A DNA stretch of 32,067 nucleotides from Bradyrhizobium sp. YR681 (GCF_000282615.1 NZ_AKIY01000288.1:1-32067), one strand, 5' to 3'; shown: positions 15,327 to 23,041, counted from the first letter of the stretch. A program made the numbers and translations. The notes: generated by a model from the sequence alone, not told the origin.

Positions 15327-15755
15327 CTACTTCGCCATCTGCCCGCGCAGCTCACCGCCTGGATTCGCCGCCGTGTGGATGTTCGCATACCATTTGCCGG
15401 CGAGAAGATCCGCGGCCTGCGTATCGGTGAGAGTTGCCGTGCCCTGGATTGGACTTTCCGTTGACTTGAATGGAAGCGCGATTCCGGCGTTCTTGCCGGC
15501 CTCGCCGGGTCCATGGAAGTGTGCTCCCAACGCCGGTCCGCTGAGACCGGTATAGGTGACCGTGTAGGTCAGAAACCTGGTATCGCTATCGAAGCTGGCC
15601 TCGGCCTTGCCGGAACCGGAACTCGTGTTCGGCGGCACCTCATTGCTGCCCTTCAATTCGGCCTGCAACTTAACCACCTCGGCGTTAGTGATGGTCGAAA
15701 GACCGAGCGGGAGCGCAGCAACCATCGCACCCGCCAGGTAGAGGGCTTTCTTCAT
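15327..15755 (-). CDS. Secreted CHRD-domain protein
   Basis: A 142-residue exported protein with a Sec signal peptide (MKKALYLAGAMVAALPLGLS, cleaved near NAE) and a single CHRD domain. Domain hallmarks are LQAELKGSNEVPPNTSSGSG, a central TYTVTYTGLSGPALGAHFHG with the conserved H-x-H, and the end WYANIHTAANPGGELRGQM. CHRD domains are found in extracellular or periplasmic bacterial proteins; His clusters may bind metal, but the function is not established. GGGAGG lies eight bases before the ATG at 15755, which is preferred over a start at 15815 that would mask the signal peptide. Confidence 0.87.
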   Translation of the reverse strand: MKKALYLAGAMVAALPLGLSTITNAEVVKLQAELKGSNEVPPNTSSGSGKAEASFDSDTRFLTYTVTYTGLSGPALGAHFHGPGEAGKNAGIALPFKSTESPIQGTATLTDTQAADLLAGKWYANIHTAANPGGELRGQMAK

Positions 15756-15870
15756 GACATCATCCTCCCGATCGTGACCATTCTGGCCGGTCCGATGTGG
15801 AACACCGGCGGTCACACCAAATTCCGGCGGGATGATTATGCCTGATTCGAGCGGAGCCTACCGTGCCGGC

Positions 15871-16155
15871 TCACGCCACTCCACGTCGCAGGCCCCGGTA
15901 ATCGTTTGAGCGGCCCCCGGACATCTGCTGGTGAGTATCGCGCAGCGCCCCGATCGCGTCATCGAGATCGAATTCCGCTTCGCGAATGGTCTGGAAGAAC
16001 CGGGCCATCAATGCGAGGTTCAGCTTGACGCGGGTCGTCCCGTCGCGGCTTTTGCGGCGATCGAGCGAGAGATGCATCGCCTGCATCCTGGCCTCGGTAG
16101 CGCTACAGCCGCTGAGCGTCGCGAGTTCGTCGTATGTCATCCAGATTTGAGGCAT
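15871..16155 (-). CDS. Small HTH-like protein of unknown function
   Basis: A 94-residue protein beginning MPQIWMTYDELATLSGCSAT followed by an arginine-rich second helix (EARMQAMHLSLDRRKSRDG), which resembles a MerR or excisionase-type winged HTH start. The middle TRVKLNLALMARFFQTI is amphipathic and the C-terminal 30 residues are polar. AGGGAC lies just before the ATG. DNA binding is plausible but unproven; I do not recognise a named family. The gene upstream on the same strand is the GrlR-like regulator, separated by a long hairpin. Confidence 0.62.
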   Translation of the reverse strand: MPQIWMTYDELATLSGCSATEARMQAMHLSLDRRKSRDGTTRVKLNLALMARFFQTIREAEFDLDDAIGALRDTHQQMSGGRSNDYRGLRRGVA

Positions 16156-16210
16156 GTCCCTGTCCGTCCCTTGTTATGGCCTCAACCTAAATTTGACCTC
16201 TAAAGGCACG

Positions 16211-16248
16211 GTTGCCGCGATCCGGGCGTCCGGAGTTTTCGCGACAAC
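16211..16248 (-). terminator. Long stem-loop after the GrlR-like gene
   Basis: On the minus strand GTTG-t-CGCGA-aaac-TCCGG-acgc-CCGGA-TCGCG-g-CAAC folds into a 14-bp interrupted stem with a four-base bulge and a 4-nt loop. It starts 16 bases beyond the stop at 16264 and separates two genes on the same strand. No U-tract follows, so it may terminate weakly or protect the 3' end. Confidence 0.45.
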
Positions 16249-16263
16249 AGCGTCAATGCAACG

Positions 16264-16710
16264 CTAAGACACCGGCGTCTTGGGCGGCGTGAACAGATGA
16301 CGCGACCGCGAGCGATGGTCGAGGCCCTTGGGCAGCTTGTCGGCGTTAAGCTTGACCACGGCGCCTCGGGCGTCGGCGACCGGCGCGGCTTCCTGGCTGT
16401 AGATCAGCGTCGCCTCGAACGTCACGTCGGGCGCTTCTCTGGCCGTTCCCGAGCAGGTCGCCACCGCGCCGTTGCACATGCCCGCAAGACTGACCTCGAC
16501 CTCGTCCAGCCCGAACACGCTCGGCGGGCCATCAGCATGCCGGTTCACGGTGAGGACTGCCGAGAAACGCCTCTCCTCGACACAATACGAGCCGCCATAG
16601 GTGAAGAAGCTGTCGCTGCCGGAGATCCGGCCCTCGGCCAGATCCACCAGACCCGTGCCCTGGCCACGCGGGGTCCTGAACCAGGCAGCGTATTTGCCGT
16701 CTTTCAACAT
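16264..16710 (-). CDS. GrlR-like regulatory protein
   Basis: A 148-residue protein starting MLKDGKYAAWFRTPRGQGTG, with a repeated beta pattern (LAEGRISGSDSFFTYGGSY, then FSAVLTVNRH). This matches the small beta-barrel GrlR family, first known as negative regulators of type III secretion in pathogenic Escherichia coli, where GrlR binds and inhibits the activator GrlA. Bradyrhizobium genomes carry such proteins without an obvious partner. The frame extends upstream to 16818, but the family N-terminus starts at ATG 16710, preceded by GAGAA at about eight bases. The C-terminal 40 residues are polar and beyond the GrlR core. No type III secretion genes are in the window. Confidence 0.72.
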   Translation of the reverse strand: MLKDGKYAAWFRTPRGQGTGLVDLAEGRISGSDSFFTYGGSYCVEERRFSAVLTVNRHADGPPSVFGLDEVEVSLAGMCNGAVATCSGTAREAPDVTFEATLIYSQEAAPVADARGAVVKLNADKLPKGLDHRSRSRHLFTPPKTPVS

Positions 16711-16863
16711 GGAAAATTTCTCGACGTGAAAATTGATGTGTATTTGCGACCAACTCTGGGGCGCGACAATGACCGAAGTGCCAGCCCTTTGGGCAAGGTT
16801 AATGCCCCGAAAATCCAATCCATCGAATTGCCGCCGACGCGCAAGGCGGGGCCGGCACCAACA

Positions 16864-18585
16864 TCAAAACAATTCTATGCCGTCATCGGCGGCCTCGACC
16901 GCCTCGACCCGCCGCGTGGTGGCGATCGACGCAAGCCCGAGCCTTTGCAGGAACTCGCGGTGGACGTCGCGCTCACGTTCCATCGTGTAGCGGGCGAACA
17001 GATCGTCCAGGATGGCCTCGTCATGCGCTTGCGGACGCTGCGCGCCCGCACTCGCGGTCTCGAGGCGCGCGGCAACCGCGGGTAATGCCGCGGAACCTTC
17101 GCCGAGCCTGTTCATCAGGCCTTGCGCGGAATTCATCAGGCCTTCGAATTCGGCACCTTCGTCGACGAGCCGGCTCATCAGCTTGCCGAGCCGGTCGTTG
17201 CCGGCCTCGACCTCGCGCAGCGCCTGGAGGATCTGCGGCTCGAGTTTTGCGAGCTGCGTCCGGTCGCCCCGCACGCGGAGCTCCCTCAGCTTCTTGGCGG
17301 AGCGCTCGATACCATCGAGCACGGGCCGCAAGCGTCCGGCGCCCACCGAGACCTGGTCGGCGGTCGCCTTGAGCTCGTTGGCGATCACGACGAAGGCGCT
17401 GCCGCGGCTGCCGAGATGGCTGGCCTTGAGGCCGGCATTCATGCCGATCAGCGTGATGTCGACGGTCGCCTCGGCAAGGCCTGCGATCGCCTGGCGAAAT
17501 TTCGCCAGCGTGTCCTCGACGATGGCCAGCGCCTCGTCGACCGAGCGGCCGGCGCTCTCGCACGTCGCAATCAACGTCGAGGCGTGCGCCAGCGTCTGCT
17601 TGATGCGCGCGAGGAACGATGACGAGCCACCAGCTTCGCCGCCGAACAGCGTGCGGCCATTACCGACGACGCTGCCCGCGTCGTGCAGGATCGCCGTCAA
17701 TGCTCGGACGATCTGGCCGATATCGCCGCCGAATTCGCGCTGGGCGTCCCGAAGCAGGGCCGCCTGCAACTGGCAGATCGCGCGCGCGCCGTCGTCGCTC
17801 GCAATCGGTTCGGGAACGAGGCTCGGGGACGATCCCGACGCGAGGCCGAGGCCGTGACAGACATGCTCGAGGCGCTGGCGCGTGCTGTCGCCCGCCTGCA
17901 AGGAAATGATGGCACCGCCGACCGCCTCGGCGATCTTCCTGGTGCTGGCGCTTGCGAGGTCGGCGAGCTGGCTGCTGTTGCGGCGCTGGTCGCGCAATCC
18001 GGAATAGGCTTCGCCGAGTTCGGCGCTCTCCGATACCAGTTGGCTCCGGTAGCGGCTCTCGAATTCCTTCTGCCGCCCGGACGCGGTGGCGACGGCTTCC
18101 GACAGGCGCTGCTGGTCTTTTGCGCAGCCCTCGATCGAGCCCTGCACGGCCCTGCCGAGATCGTAAGCCTCCTGCGTGAAGGCGAGAAAGCCTTCGCGGT
18201 CGCCGTCGAGCGAGGCCGCCTCGATCCGCGCGCTGCGCGCAATGATGGTGATCATCCCGATATGCTTGAACAGCGGCTTGAGCAGGGACGATGCCTCGGC
18301 GGTGCTGGTACCAATCGTCGCGAGCAGCGCGCTCTCGGCCGGCAACGCCTGCGCGAGCTCGCTGAGCCGCGCCGAAATCTCCTGCAACGCGGTGGCAGCG
18401 CCCTCGATCTCGGCGCCGGCGAGTTCCCCGGCGAGCGTCGCGAGACCCAGGTTCAGTTCCTTGAAGATGATCTGGCCGCGGCCGAGTTCCTGACCGACGC
18501 GCGCGAAGACGTCCTCGATGCGCGAGGAGACGTCCTCGATCGCGGCGGTCGCTTCAGTAAGCGTGTTGGTCGGAATGGAAGACAT
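16864..18585 (-). CDS. Soluble chemoreceptor-like protein with two degenerate tip segments
   Basis: A 573-residue, almost fully helical cytosolic protein with no membrane segment, HAMP or ligand-binding domain. Two stretches align with the conserved hairpin tip of chemoreceptors: residues about 107-146 (IIARSARIEAASLDGDREGF) and 375-410 (ITLIGMNAGLKASHLGSRGS, then AFVVIANELKATAD), each echoing the LLALNAAIEAARAGE...GFAVVA pattern in decayed form. Residues 229-242 (LQAGDSTRQRLEHV) carry Asp233-x-x-x-Gln237, the spacing of the CheZ catalytic pair. The C-terminus ends ADDGIELF, like the CheY-binding tail of CheZ. It is the last gene of the che operon, six bases after cheB, so it is a likely array or CheY-phosphate accessory. 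It could be a CheA-binding scaffold, a CheY phosphatase or both; this is inference. Confidence 0.7.
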   Translation of the reverse strand: MSSIPTNTLTEATAAIEDVSSRIEDVFARVGQELGRGQIIFKELNLGLATLAGELAGAEIEGAATALQEISARLSELAQALPAESALLATIGTSTAEASSLLKPLFKHIGMITIIARSARIEAASLDGDREGFLAFTQEAYDLGRAVQGSIEGCAKDQQRLSEAVATASGRQKEFESRYRSQLVSESAELGEAYSGLRDQRRNSSQLADLASASTRKIAEAVGGAIISLQAGDSTRQRLEHVCHGLGLASGSSPSLVPEPIASDDGARAICQLQAALLRDAQREFGGDIGQIVRALTAILHDAGSVVGNGRTLFGGEAGGSSSFLARIKQTLAHASTLIATCESAGRSVDEALAIVEDTLAKFRQAIAGLAEATVDITLIGMNAGLKASHLGSRGSAFVVIANELKATADQVSVGAGRLRPVLDGIERSAKKLRELRVRGDRTQLAKLEPQILQALREVEAGNDRLGKLMSRLVDEGAEFEGLMNSAQGLMNRLGEGSAALPAVAARLETASAGAQRPQAHDEAILDDLFARYTMERERDVHREFLQRLGLASIATTRRVEAVEAADDGIELF

Positions 18586-18591
18586 TTGCGA

Positions 18592-19683
18592 TCAGCCCAC
18601 CGCCGCCACATGCCCGGCCTGGTACCAGAGCATGATCTCGCGCGGAATGTGGTGCAGCGACACCACCTTCTCGACGCCGCCATGGGCGATGGCTTCCTTG
18701 GGCATGCCGAACACGACGCAGCTTTCTTCGTCCTGCGCGCGGGTGGAGGCGCCGAGCTTGCGCATCTCCAGCATGCCGCGCGCACCGTCGTCGCCCATGC
18801 CGGTCATGATGACGCCGAGCGCATTGGCGCCCGCATGCTGGGCGGCCGAGCGGAACAGCACGTCGACGGAGGGACGATGCCGCGACACCGGCGGGCCGTC
18901 CTTAATCGCGATCTGGTAGCGCAGGCCGATGCGCTGGAGCAGCATGTGGCGGGCACCCGGCGCGATATAGGCGCAACCCGGCAGCACCGGCTCGCCGTCC
19001 TCGGCCTCCTTGACCCGAATCTGGCAGACGCTGTCGAGGCGCCGGGCAAAGGCCGCGGTGAAGCCTGCCGGCATGTGCTGGACGATGACGATGGGAGGAC
19101 AGTGCGGCGGCAGCATCTCGAGCACGTCGTTGAGCGCTTCGGTTCCACCGGTCGAGGCCCCGATGCACACGATGCGCTCCGTGGTCGGCCGGACCTTGCC
19201 CTGCACGGGCGGCGGGATGATGGCGTCGGCGGTAAGCTTCTTCTCGATCGTCCGGCGTTCCGAGCGCGGCCGTACCCGCGCGCGCGCTGCCGACTTCACC
19301 GCTTCACGCAGCCGCGTGGAGCATTCGAGCAGTGCCTGCCGCGTGTCGATCTTCGGCTTCGGTACGATATCCACGGCGCCGGCCTCGAACGCCTCGAACA
19401 TCACGTTCGAGCCTTCTTCGGTGAGCGAGGAGCAGATGATCACGGGAATCGGACGCTGCGCCATGATCTTGCGCAGGAAGGTCATGCCGTCCATGCGCGG
19501 CATTTCCAGGTCGAGGATCATGACATCAGGGATTTCGTTCTGGAGACGACGCGCCGCGGCAAACGGATCGGACGCCGCGCCCATCACCTCGATATCAGGG
19601 TCCTCATTGAGGATCGTTTGCAGGATTTGGCGCACCGACGCCGAATCGTCCACGATCAGTACGCGAACTTTCTCCCTCGGCAT
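18592..19683 (-). CDS. cheB: Chemotaxis response regulator methylesterase CheB
   Basis: Removes methyl groups from chemoreceptor glutamates (and deamidates glutamines) when phosphorylated by CheA, giving adaptation. The 363-residue product has an N-terminal receiver domain (Asp12, Asp13, phospho-acceptor Asp58 in MILDLEMPRMDG, Lys109 in PKP), a linker (about 125-168) and a C-terminal methylesterase domain. The catalytic triad is Ser177 (IGASTGG), His203 (VQHMPAGF) and Asp299 (TGMGDDG); the spacings of 26 and 96 residues equal those of E. coli CheB. It starts 16 bases after the cheR stop and ends six bases before the receptor-like gene. Confidence 0.96.
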   Translation of the reverse strand: MPREKVRVLIVDDSASVRQILQTILNEDPDIEVMGAASDPFAAARRLQNEIPDVMILDLEMPRMDGMTFLRKIMAQRPIPVIICSSLTEEGSNVMFEAFEAGAVDIVPKPKIDTRQALLECSTRLREAVKSAARARVRPRSERRTIEKKLTADAIIPPPVQGKVRPTTERIVCIGASTGGTEALNDVLEMLPPHCPPIVIVQHMPAGFTAAFARRLDSVCQIRVKEAEDGEPVLPGCAYIAPGARHMLLQRIGLRYQIAIKDGPPVSRHRPSVDVLFRSAAQHAGANALGVIMTGMGDDGARGMLEMRKLGASTRAQDEESCVVFGMPKEAIAHGGVEKVVSLHHIPREIMLWYQAGHVAAVG

Positions 19684-19699
19684 TCTGGTTGCGCTCCGG

Positions 19700-20554
19700 C
19701 TAGACCTGGAAAATGGTTGGCTGCACTTGCTTCAAACCCGGCACGGCACTGTGAATCATCGATTCCGAATGCCCGACCAGGAGATAGCCGCCGGGCCGCA
19801 AATGGCTGCACAATTGCTCGATCACCTTGCGCTGCGTCTCGCGCTCGAAATAGATCAGGACGTTGCGGCAGAAAATGATGTCGACATCGCGGTCGACCGG
19901 ATAGGACGCATCCATGAGGTTCATCCGCATGAAATGCACCATGCGCCGCAATTCCGGCACCACCCGCACCTCGCCGCGCGACTTGTCCCGCGACGACAGG
20001 AAATATCGCTTCACGAACGGCTCTGGCACCGGTGCAAGCACGTCGCGGGTGTAGATCGCGGTCTTGGCGAGGCGCAGCACCGCCGTTGAAATATCCGTCC
20101 CGAGAATGCGGTACTGGAAGCGCGAGCCATTCCGGGTCATGTCGTCCAGCACCATGGCGGTGGTGTAGGCTTCCATGCCGGTCGAGCTCGCCGAGCTCCA
20201 GATCTTCAGGTTCGCGCTCTTGCGCCCGTGCAGCTTGAGCAGGGCCGGGATCGCGACATCGCGCATGAAGGTGAAGTGCTGCGGCTCGCGGAAGAAGTCG
20301 GTCTTGTTGGTCGTCACCACATCGATGAGATGCGTGAGCTCGGTGTCGAAATGTTCGGCCTCGAACAGGTTGTCGACATATTCGTTGAGGTCGGAGAAGT
20401 TCAGCGCGCGCACCCGCTTGTGCAGCCGCCCCTCCAGCATCAGCCGCTTGCCCTGCGGCAGCTTGATGCCGACCTGGCCTTCGATCAATTCGGCGATGGT
20501 CCGGAAGTGGCGGTCGGACAGATGCACGGCCGTATCCTGCACGGCGGGCATCAT
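19700..20554 (-). CDS. cheR: Chemoreceptor methyltransferase CheR
   Basis: Methylates glutamates on the receptor helices using S-adenosylmethionine. The 284-residue product has the CheR N-terminal helical domain (LSDRHFRTIAELIEGQVGI, LMLEGRLHKRVRAL), the TTNKTDFFREPQHF segment and the SAM-binding fold with ILGTDIS, the FCRNVLIYF motif and a C-terminal LRPGGYLLVGHSES. Motif I reads SASSTGMEAYTTAM rather than the common STGEEPYS, so the Glu-Pro pair is replaced by Met-Glu-Ala. The ATG at 20554 follows another ATG-like overlap and is the family start. A 140-base gap with a strong hairpin separates it from the upstream receptor gene. It forms the adaptation pair with cheB. Confidence 0.94.
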   Translation of the reverse strand: MMPAVQDTAVHLSDRHFRTIAELIEGQVGIKLPQGKRLMLEGRLHKRVRALNFSDLNEYVDNLFEAEHFDTELTHLIDVVTTNKTDFFREPQHFTFMRDVAIPALLKLHGRKSANLKIWSSASSTGMEAYTTAMVLDDMTRNGSRFQYRILGTDISTAVLRLAKTAIYTRDVLAPVPEPFVKRYFLSSRDKSRGEVRVVPELRRMVHFMRMNLMDASYPVDRDVDIIFCRNVLIYFERETQRKVIEQLCSHLRPGGYLLVGHSESMIHSAVPGLKQVQPTIFQV

Positions 20555-20649
20555 GGCTGAATGCTCCGATCCGCGATGGCCGCCTGCACTGAATGTCGGG
20601 CCGAACGGGCCATCTTGAATCCCACGCGTTTACGCCAGTTATTGAAGTC

Positions 20650-20683
20650 GGATCGACCCACCGGTGAAGGGGTGGGCCGATCC
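20650..20683 (-). terminator. Intercistronic hairpin between mcp and cheR
   Basis: GGATCG-A-CCCACC (20650-20662) pairs with GGTGGG-C-CGATCC (20671-20683): a 12-bp stem with one mismatch and an 8-nt loop, 12 bases beyond the receptor stop. There is no U-tract on the minus strand. It may partially terminate transcription or stabilise the upstream transcript, so receptor and cheR-cheB levels would differ. Confidence 0.5.
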
Positions 20684-20694
20684 CTGGAAGAGTC

Positions 20695-22497
20695 CTAGCG
20701 CTGGAAGTCGGCGTCCCGATCGTCCTCGCCGTCATTCATGTCGAAGGCAAAACCGCCGCCACCGGCCGCCTTCATGGCGCGCACCGGCTTGGCCTGCGGC
20801 CGCTTGGCCGGACGCTCGGCGGCCGCCATGTGAGCGGCCTTGGCGCGCAGCTGGTTCACCGCGCGATCGATCGGTGCGGCCGCCTGGCTGCGTCCCTGCT
20901 CGATCCGGAAATAGGCGATGGTCGACTGGAGCTGCTCGGCCTGCGAGGCGAGCTCTTCCGAGGTCGAGGACACCTGCTCGGAGGCGCTGGCGTTCTGCTG
21001 GCCGACCTTGTCGAGCTGCTGGATCGCCTGGTTGATCTGGGCCGAGCCTACGTCCTGCTCGCGGCAGGCCGCGGTGATCTCCTCGACGAGCTCGGCCGTC
21101 CGCTTGATGTCAGGGACGAGCTTGGAGAGCATGTTGCCGGCTTCCTGCGCAACCTTGACGGTTTCGGTCGACAGCGTGCCGATTTCGGCGGCGGCCGCCT
21201 GGCTGCGTTCGGCGAGCTTGCGGACCTCGGAGGCGACGACCGCAAACCCCTTGCCGTGCTCGCCGGCGCGCGCGGCCTCGACCGCGGCGTTGAGCGCGAG
21301 CAGATCGGTCTGGCGCGCGATCTCCTGCACGATCGTGATCTTCTCGGCGATGGTCTGCATTGCGTTGACGGCGCGGCCGACGGCGGCACCGCTGGCCTCG
21401 GCGTCCTTGGCCGACTGCGCCGCGATCTTCTCGGTCTGGTTGGCGTTGTCGGCGTTCTGCTTCACATTCGAGGCCATCTCCTCCATCGAGGAGGAGGCTT
21501 CCTCGGCGGACGAGGCCTGTTCGGTCGCGCCCTGCGAGAGCTGCTCGGCGCTCGCCGAGAGCTCCTGGCTGCCGGCGGAGACGTTCTGCGCGGCGGTCAG
21601 CGCTTCCGACACGATCTGGCGGAGCTTTTCCACCATGCGCTCGAGCGCGAGGCCGAGCGTATCCTTGTCCGACAGCGGCTTGGCTTCGACCGTGAGATCG
21701 CCCTGCGCGATCTGGTTGGCGAGCGCCGCCGTCGCATTCAAATTCACGGTCATCGCGTTCAGCGACTTGATGAGATCGCCGATCTCGTCATTGCTTGAGG
21801 ATTCGATCTTGTGGCTGAGGTCGCCGATCGCCACCGCGTCCGCAAGGCCGACGGCCTGAGCCAGAGCACGGCTGATGTTGAGCGCAATCCAGGTCGCGGC
21901 AACCACGGCGATCAGCAGCGAGGCGATCACCAGGCTCATCAGCAGCATCTCGGCGCGGGCGCCGTCCTGCTTGGCCTGTTCGGCCTGCTCGGCCATGTTC
22001 TTCTTGACGTTCTTGATGTAGCCGTCGGCCGCGTCCAGCGCGTCCGCGACGACCTTGCGGCCGTCATGCATGGAGCGATCCAGCGCCTTCGGCTTGTCGG
22101 TCTTGGCAAGCTGAACCGTCTCATCCTGATAGGCGTTCAGCTTGGCGAACGCGACGTTGAAGACCTCCATCAGCTTCTTGCCGCCTTCGCTGGCCGCGGC
22201 GTAGATCTCGTCCTTGGACCTGGCCACCGCTTCGCGGTTCTTGATGAGATCGGCCCGGAACTGTTCGTGTTCCGCATCGGACGCCGCGAGAATCGAGTTC
22301 TTCTCCGCACGCACCAGGAACAAGATGCCTTCCTTCAGCTCGGCGGCCTTTTCCATGCGGCCTGCACGGCTGACCAGAACCTCGGTGGTGCCGACCATGT
22401 CGGCCAGCTTCATGTAACCGATCGCGCCGGCGATCATGGACAGCAGGATGACGATGCCGAAGGCGCTGGCAAGCTTGGCTTTGACGGTGAATCTCAT
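20695..22497 (-). CDS. Methyl-accepting chemotaxis protein (600 residues)
   Basis: Transmembrane chemoreceptor controlling CheA. From ATG 22497: TM1 (about 11-29), a periplasmic helical bundle of the 4HB type (about 30-183, with EGILFLVRAEKNSILAASDA), TM2 (184-206), a HAMP domain (about 207-259), a further HAMP-like segment (ANQIAQGDLTVEAKPLSDKD, about 260-305) and the coiled-coil signalling domain. The tip is TDLLALNAAVEAARAGEHGK and GFAVVASEVRKLAE (about 398-430), fully conserved for CheA-CheW contact. The C-terminus ends GGFAFDM-x-DGEDDRDA-x-FQR. The frame continues upstream to 22608, but the paralogue's start MRFTVKAKLASAFG fixes ATG 22497. It follows cheW by 55 bases. Confidence 0.93.
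   Translation of the reverse strand: MRFTVKAKLASAFGIVILLSMIAGAIGYMKLADMVGTTEVLVSRAGRMEKAAELKEGILFLVRAEKNSILAASDAEHEQFRADLIKNREAVARSKDEIYAAASEGGKKLMEVFNVAFAKLNAYQDETVQLAKTDKPKALDRSMHDGRKVVADALDAADGYIKNVKKNMAEQAEQAKQDGARAEMLLMSLVIASLLIAVVAATWIALNISRALAQAVGLADAVAIGDLSHKIESSSNDEIGDLIKSLNAMTVNLNATAALANQIAQGDLTVEAKPLSDKDTLGLALERMVEKLRQIVSEALTAAQNVSAGSQELSASAEQLSQGATEQASSAEEASSSMEEMASNVKQNADNANQTEKIAAQSAKDAEASGAAVGRAVNAMQTIAEKITIVQEIARQTDLLALNAAVEAARAGEHGKGFAVVASEVRKLAERSQAAAAEIGTLSTETVKVAQEAGNMLSKLVPDIKRTAELVEEITAACREQDVGSAQINQAIQQLDKVGQQNASASEQVSSTSEELASQAEQLQSTIAYFRIEQGRSQAAAPIDRAVNQLRAKAAHMAAAERPAKRPQAKPVRAMKAAGGGGFAFDMNDGEDDRDADFQR
20938..21636 (-). repeat. Direct repeat copy A: mcp signalling region
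   Basis: This roughly 700-bp stretch of the 20695-22497 receptor matches 23336-24034 of the other receptor at a constant offset of 2398 bases without indels. Hand comparison over blocks indicates high nucleotide identity, with differences mainly at third codon positions. Homology continues more loosely to the C-terminal ends. Confidence 0.8.
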
Positions 22498-22552
22498 GTC
22501 AGTCTCGTTGGTTCGAATTGGGGTGCTTACGCTTGACCACGCACTTGCAAAC

Positions 22553-23041
22553 TCAGGCGGCGCGAGATGAATCCGCTGCCGCGTTACGCCCTTCCGGAAT
22601 CTCGTCATGTGCCATCAGCTTGGCGAGATCGAAGATCACGACGAATTTCTCGCCCTTGCGGCCAATGCCGGCAGCATAATCGGACTGCCATTTGCCGCCC
22701 ACTTCGGGGATCGGCTCGATCGCCTGCTCGTCGATGTCAGTGACCTCGAACACGCAGTCGGCGACGAATCCGACGCCGACCAGACGGTCCTTCATCGGCA
22801 CGTCGAGGATGATGATGCGGGTCGCCTCCGTCGCCGCCACGGCCGGCAGGCCGAGCTTGGTCCGGAGATCGACGATCGGGTAACCGGCGCCGCGCACGTC
22901 GATCATGCCGAGCAGGAAGTTCGGCGCATGCGGCAGGCGCGAGATCGGCCGCATGTCGAGAATTTCCCGGACATTGCGGATGCTGATGCCGAACGTCTCG
23001 CCGGCGAGCCCGAGCGTCAGATATTGCGAGGTGGCGGCCAT
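22553..23041 (-). CDS. cheW: CheW coupling protein (second copy)
   Basis: Scaffold protein linking receptors to CheA. The 162-residue product from ATG 23041 is a single CheW domain: YLTLGLAGETFGISIRNVRE, ILDMRPISRLPHAPNFLLGM, then IDVRGAGYPIVDLRTKLGLP, RIIILDVPMKDRLVGVGFVA and the late KFVVIFDLAKLM. The conserved Arg and the D-x-R-G-x-x-x-P-I-x-D-L-R core are intact. A TTG at 23077 could extend it by 12 residues but ATG 23041 begins the fold, with GGAAC upstream. It lies 36 bases after one receptor gene and 55 before the next. It is more divergent from the first CheW than the receptors are from each other, so the two may bind different partners. Confidence 0.93.
   Translation of the reverse strand: MAATSQYLTLGLAGETFGISIRNVREILDMRPISRLPHAPNFLLGMIDVRGAGYPIVDLRTKLGLPAVAATEATRIIILDVPMKDRLVGVGFVADCVFEVTDIDEQAIEPIPEVGGKWQSDYAAGIGRKGEKFVVIFDLAKLMAHDEIPEGRNAAADSSRAA

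Noticed and set aside
17683..19878. A 731-codon forward open frame antisense to the che genes
   Set aside because: It is antisense to cheB and the receptor-like gene, both with clear family motifs. Its translation is rich in Arg, His and Asp without any recognisable domain, as expected for the complement of high-GC codon use.
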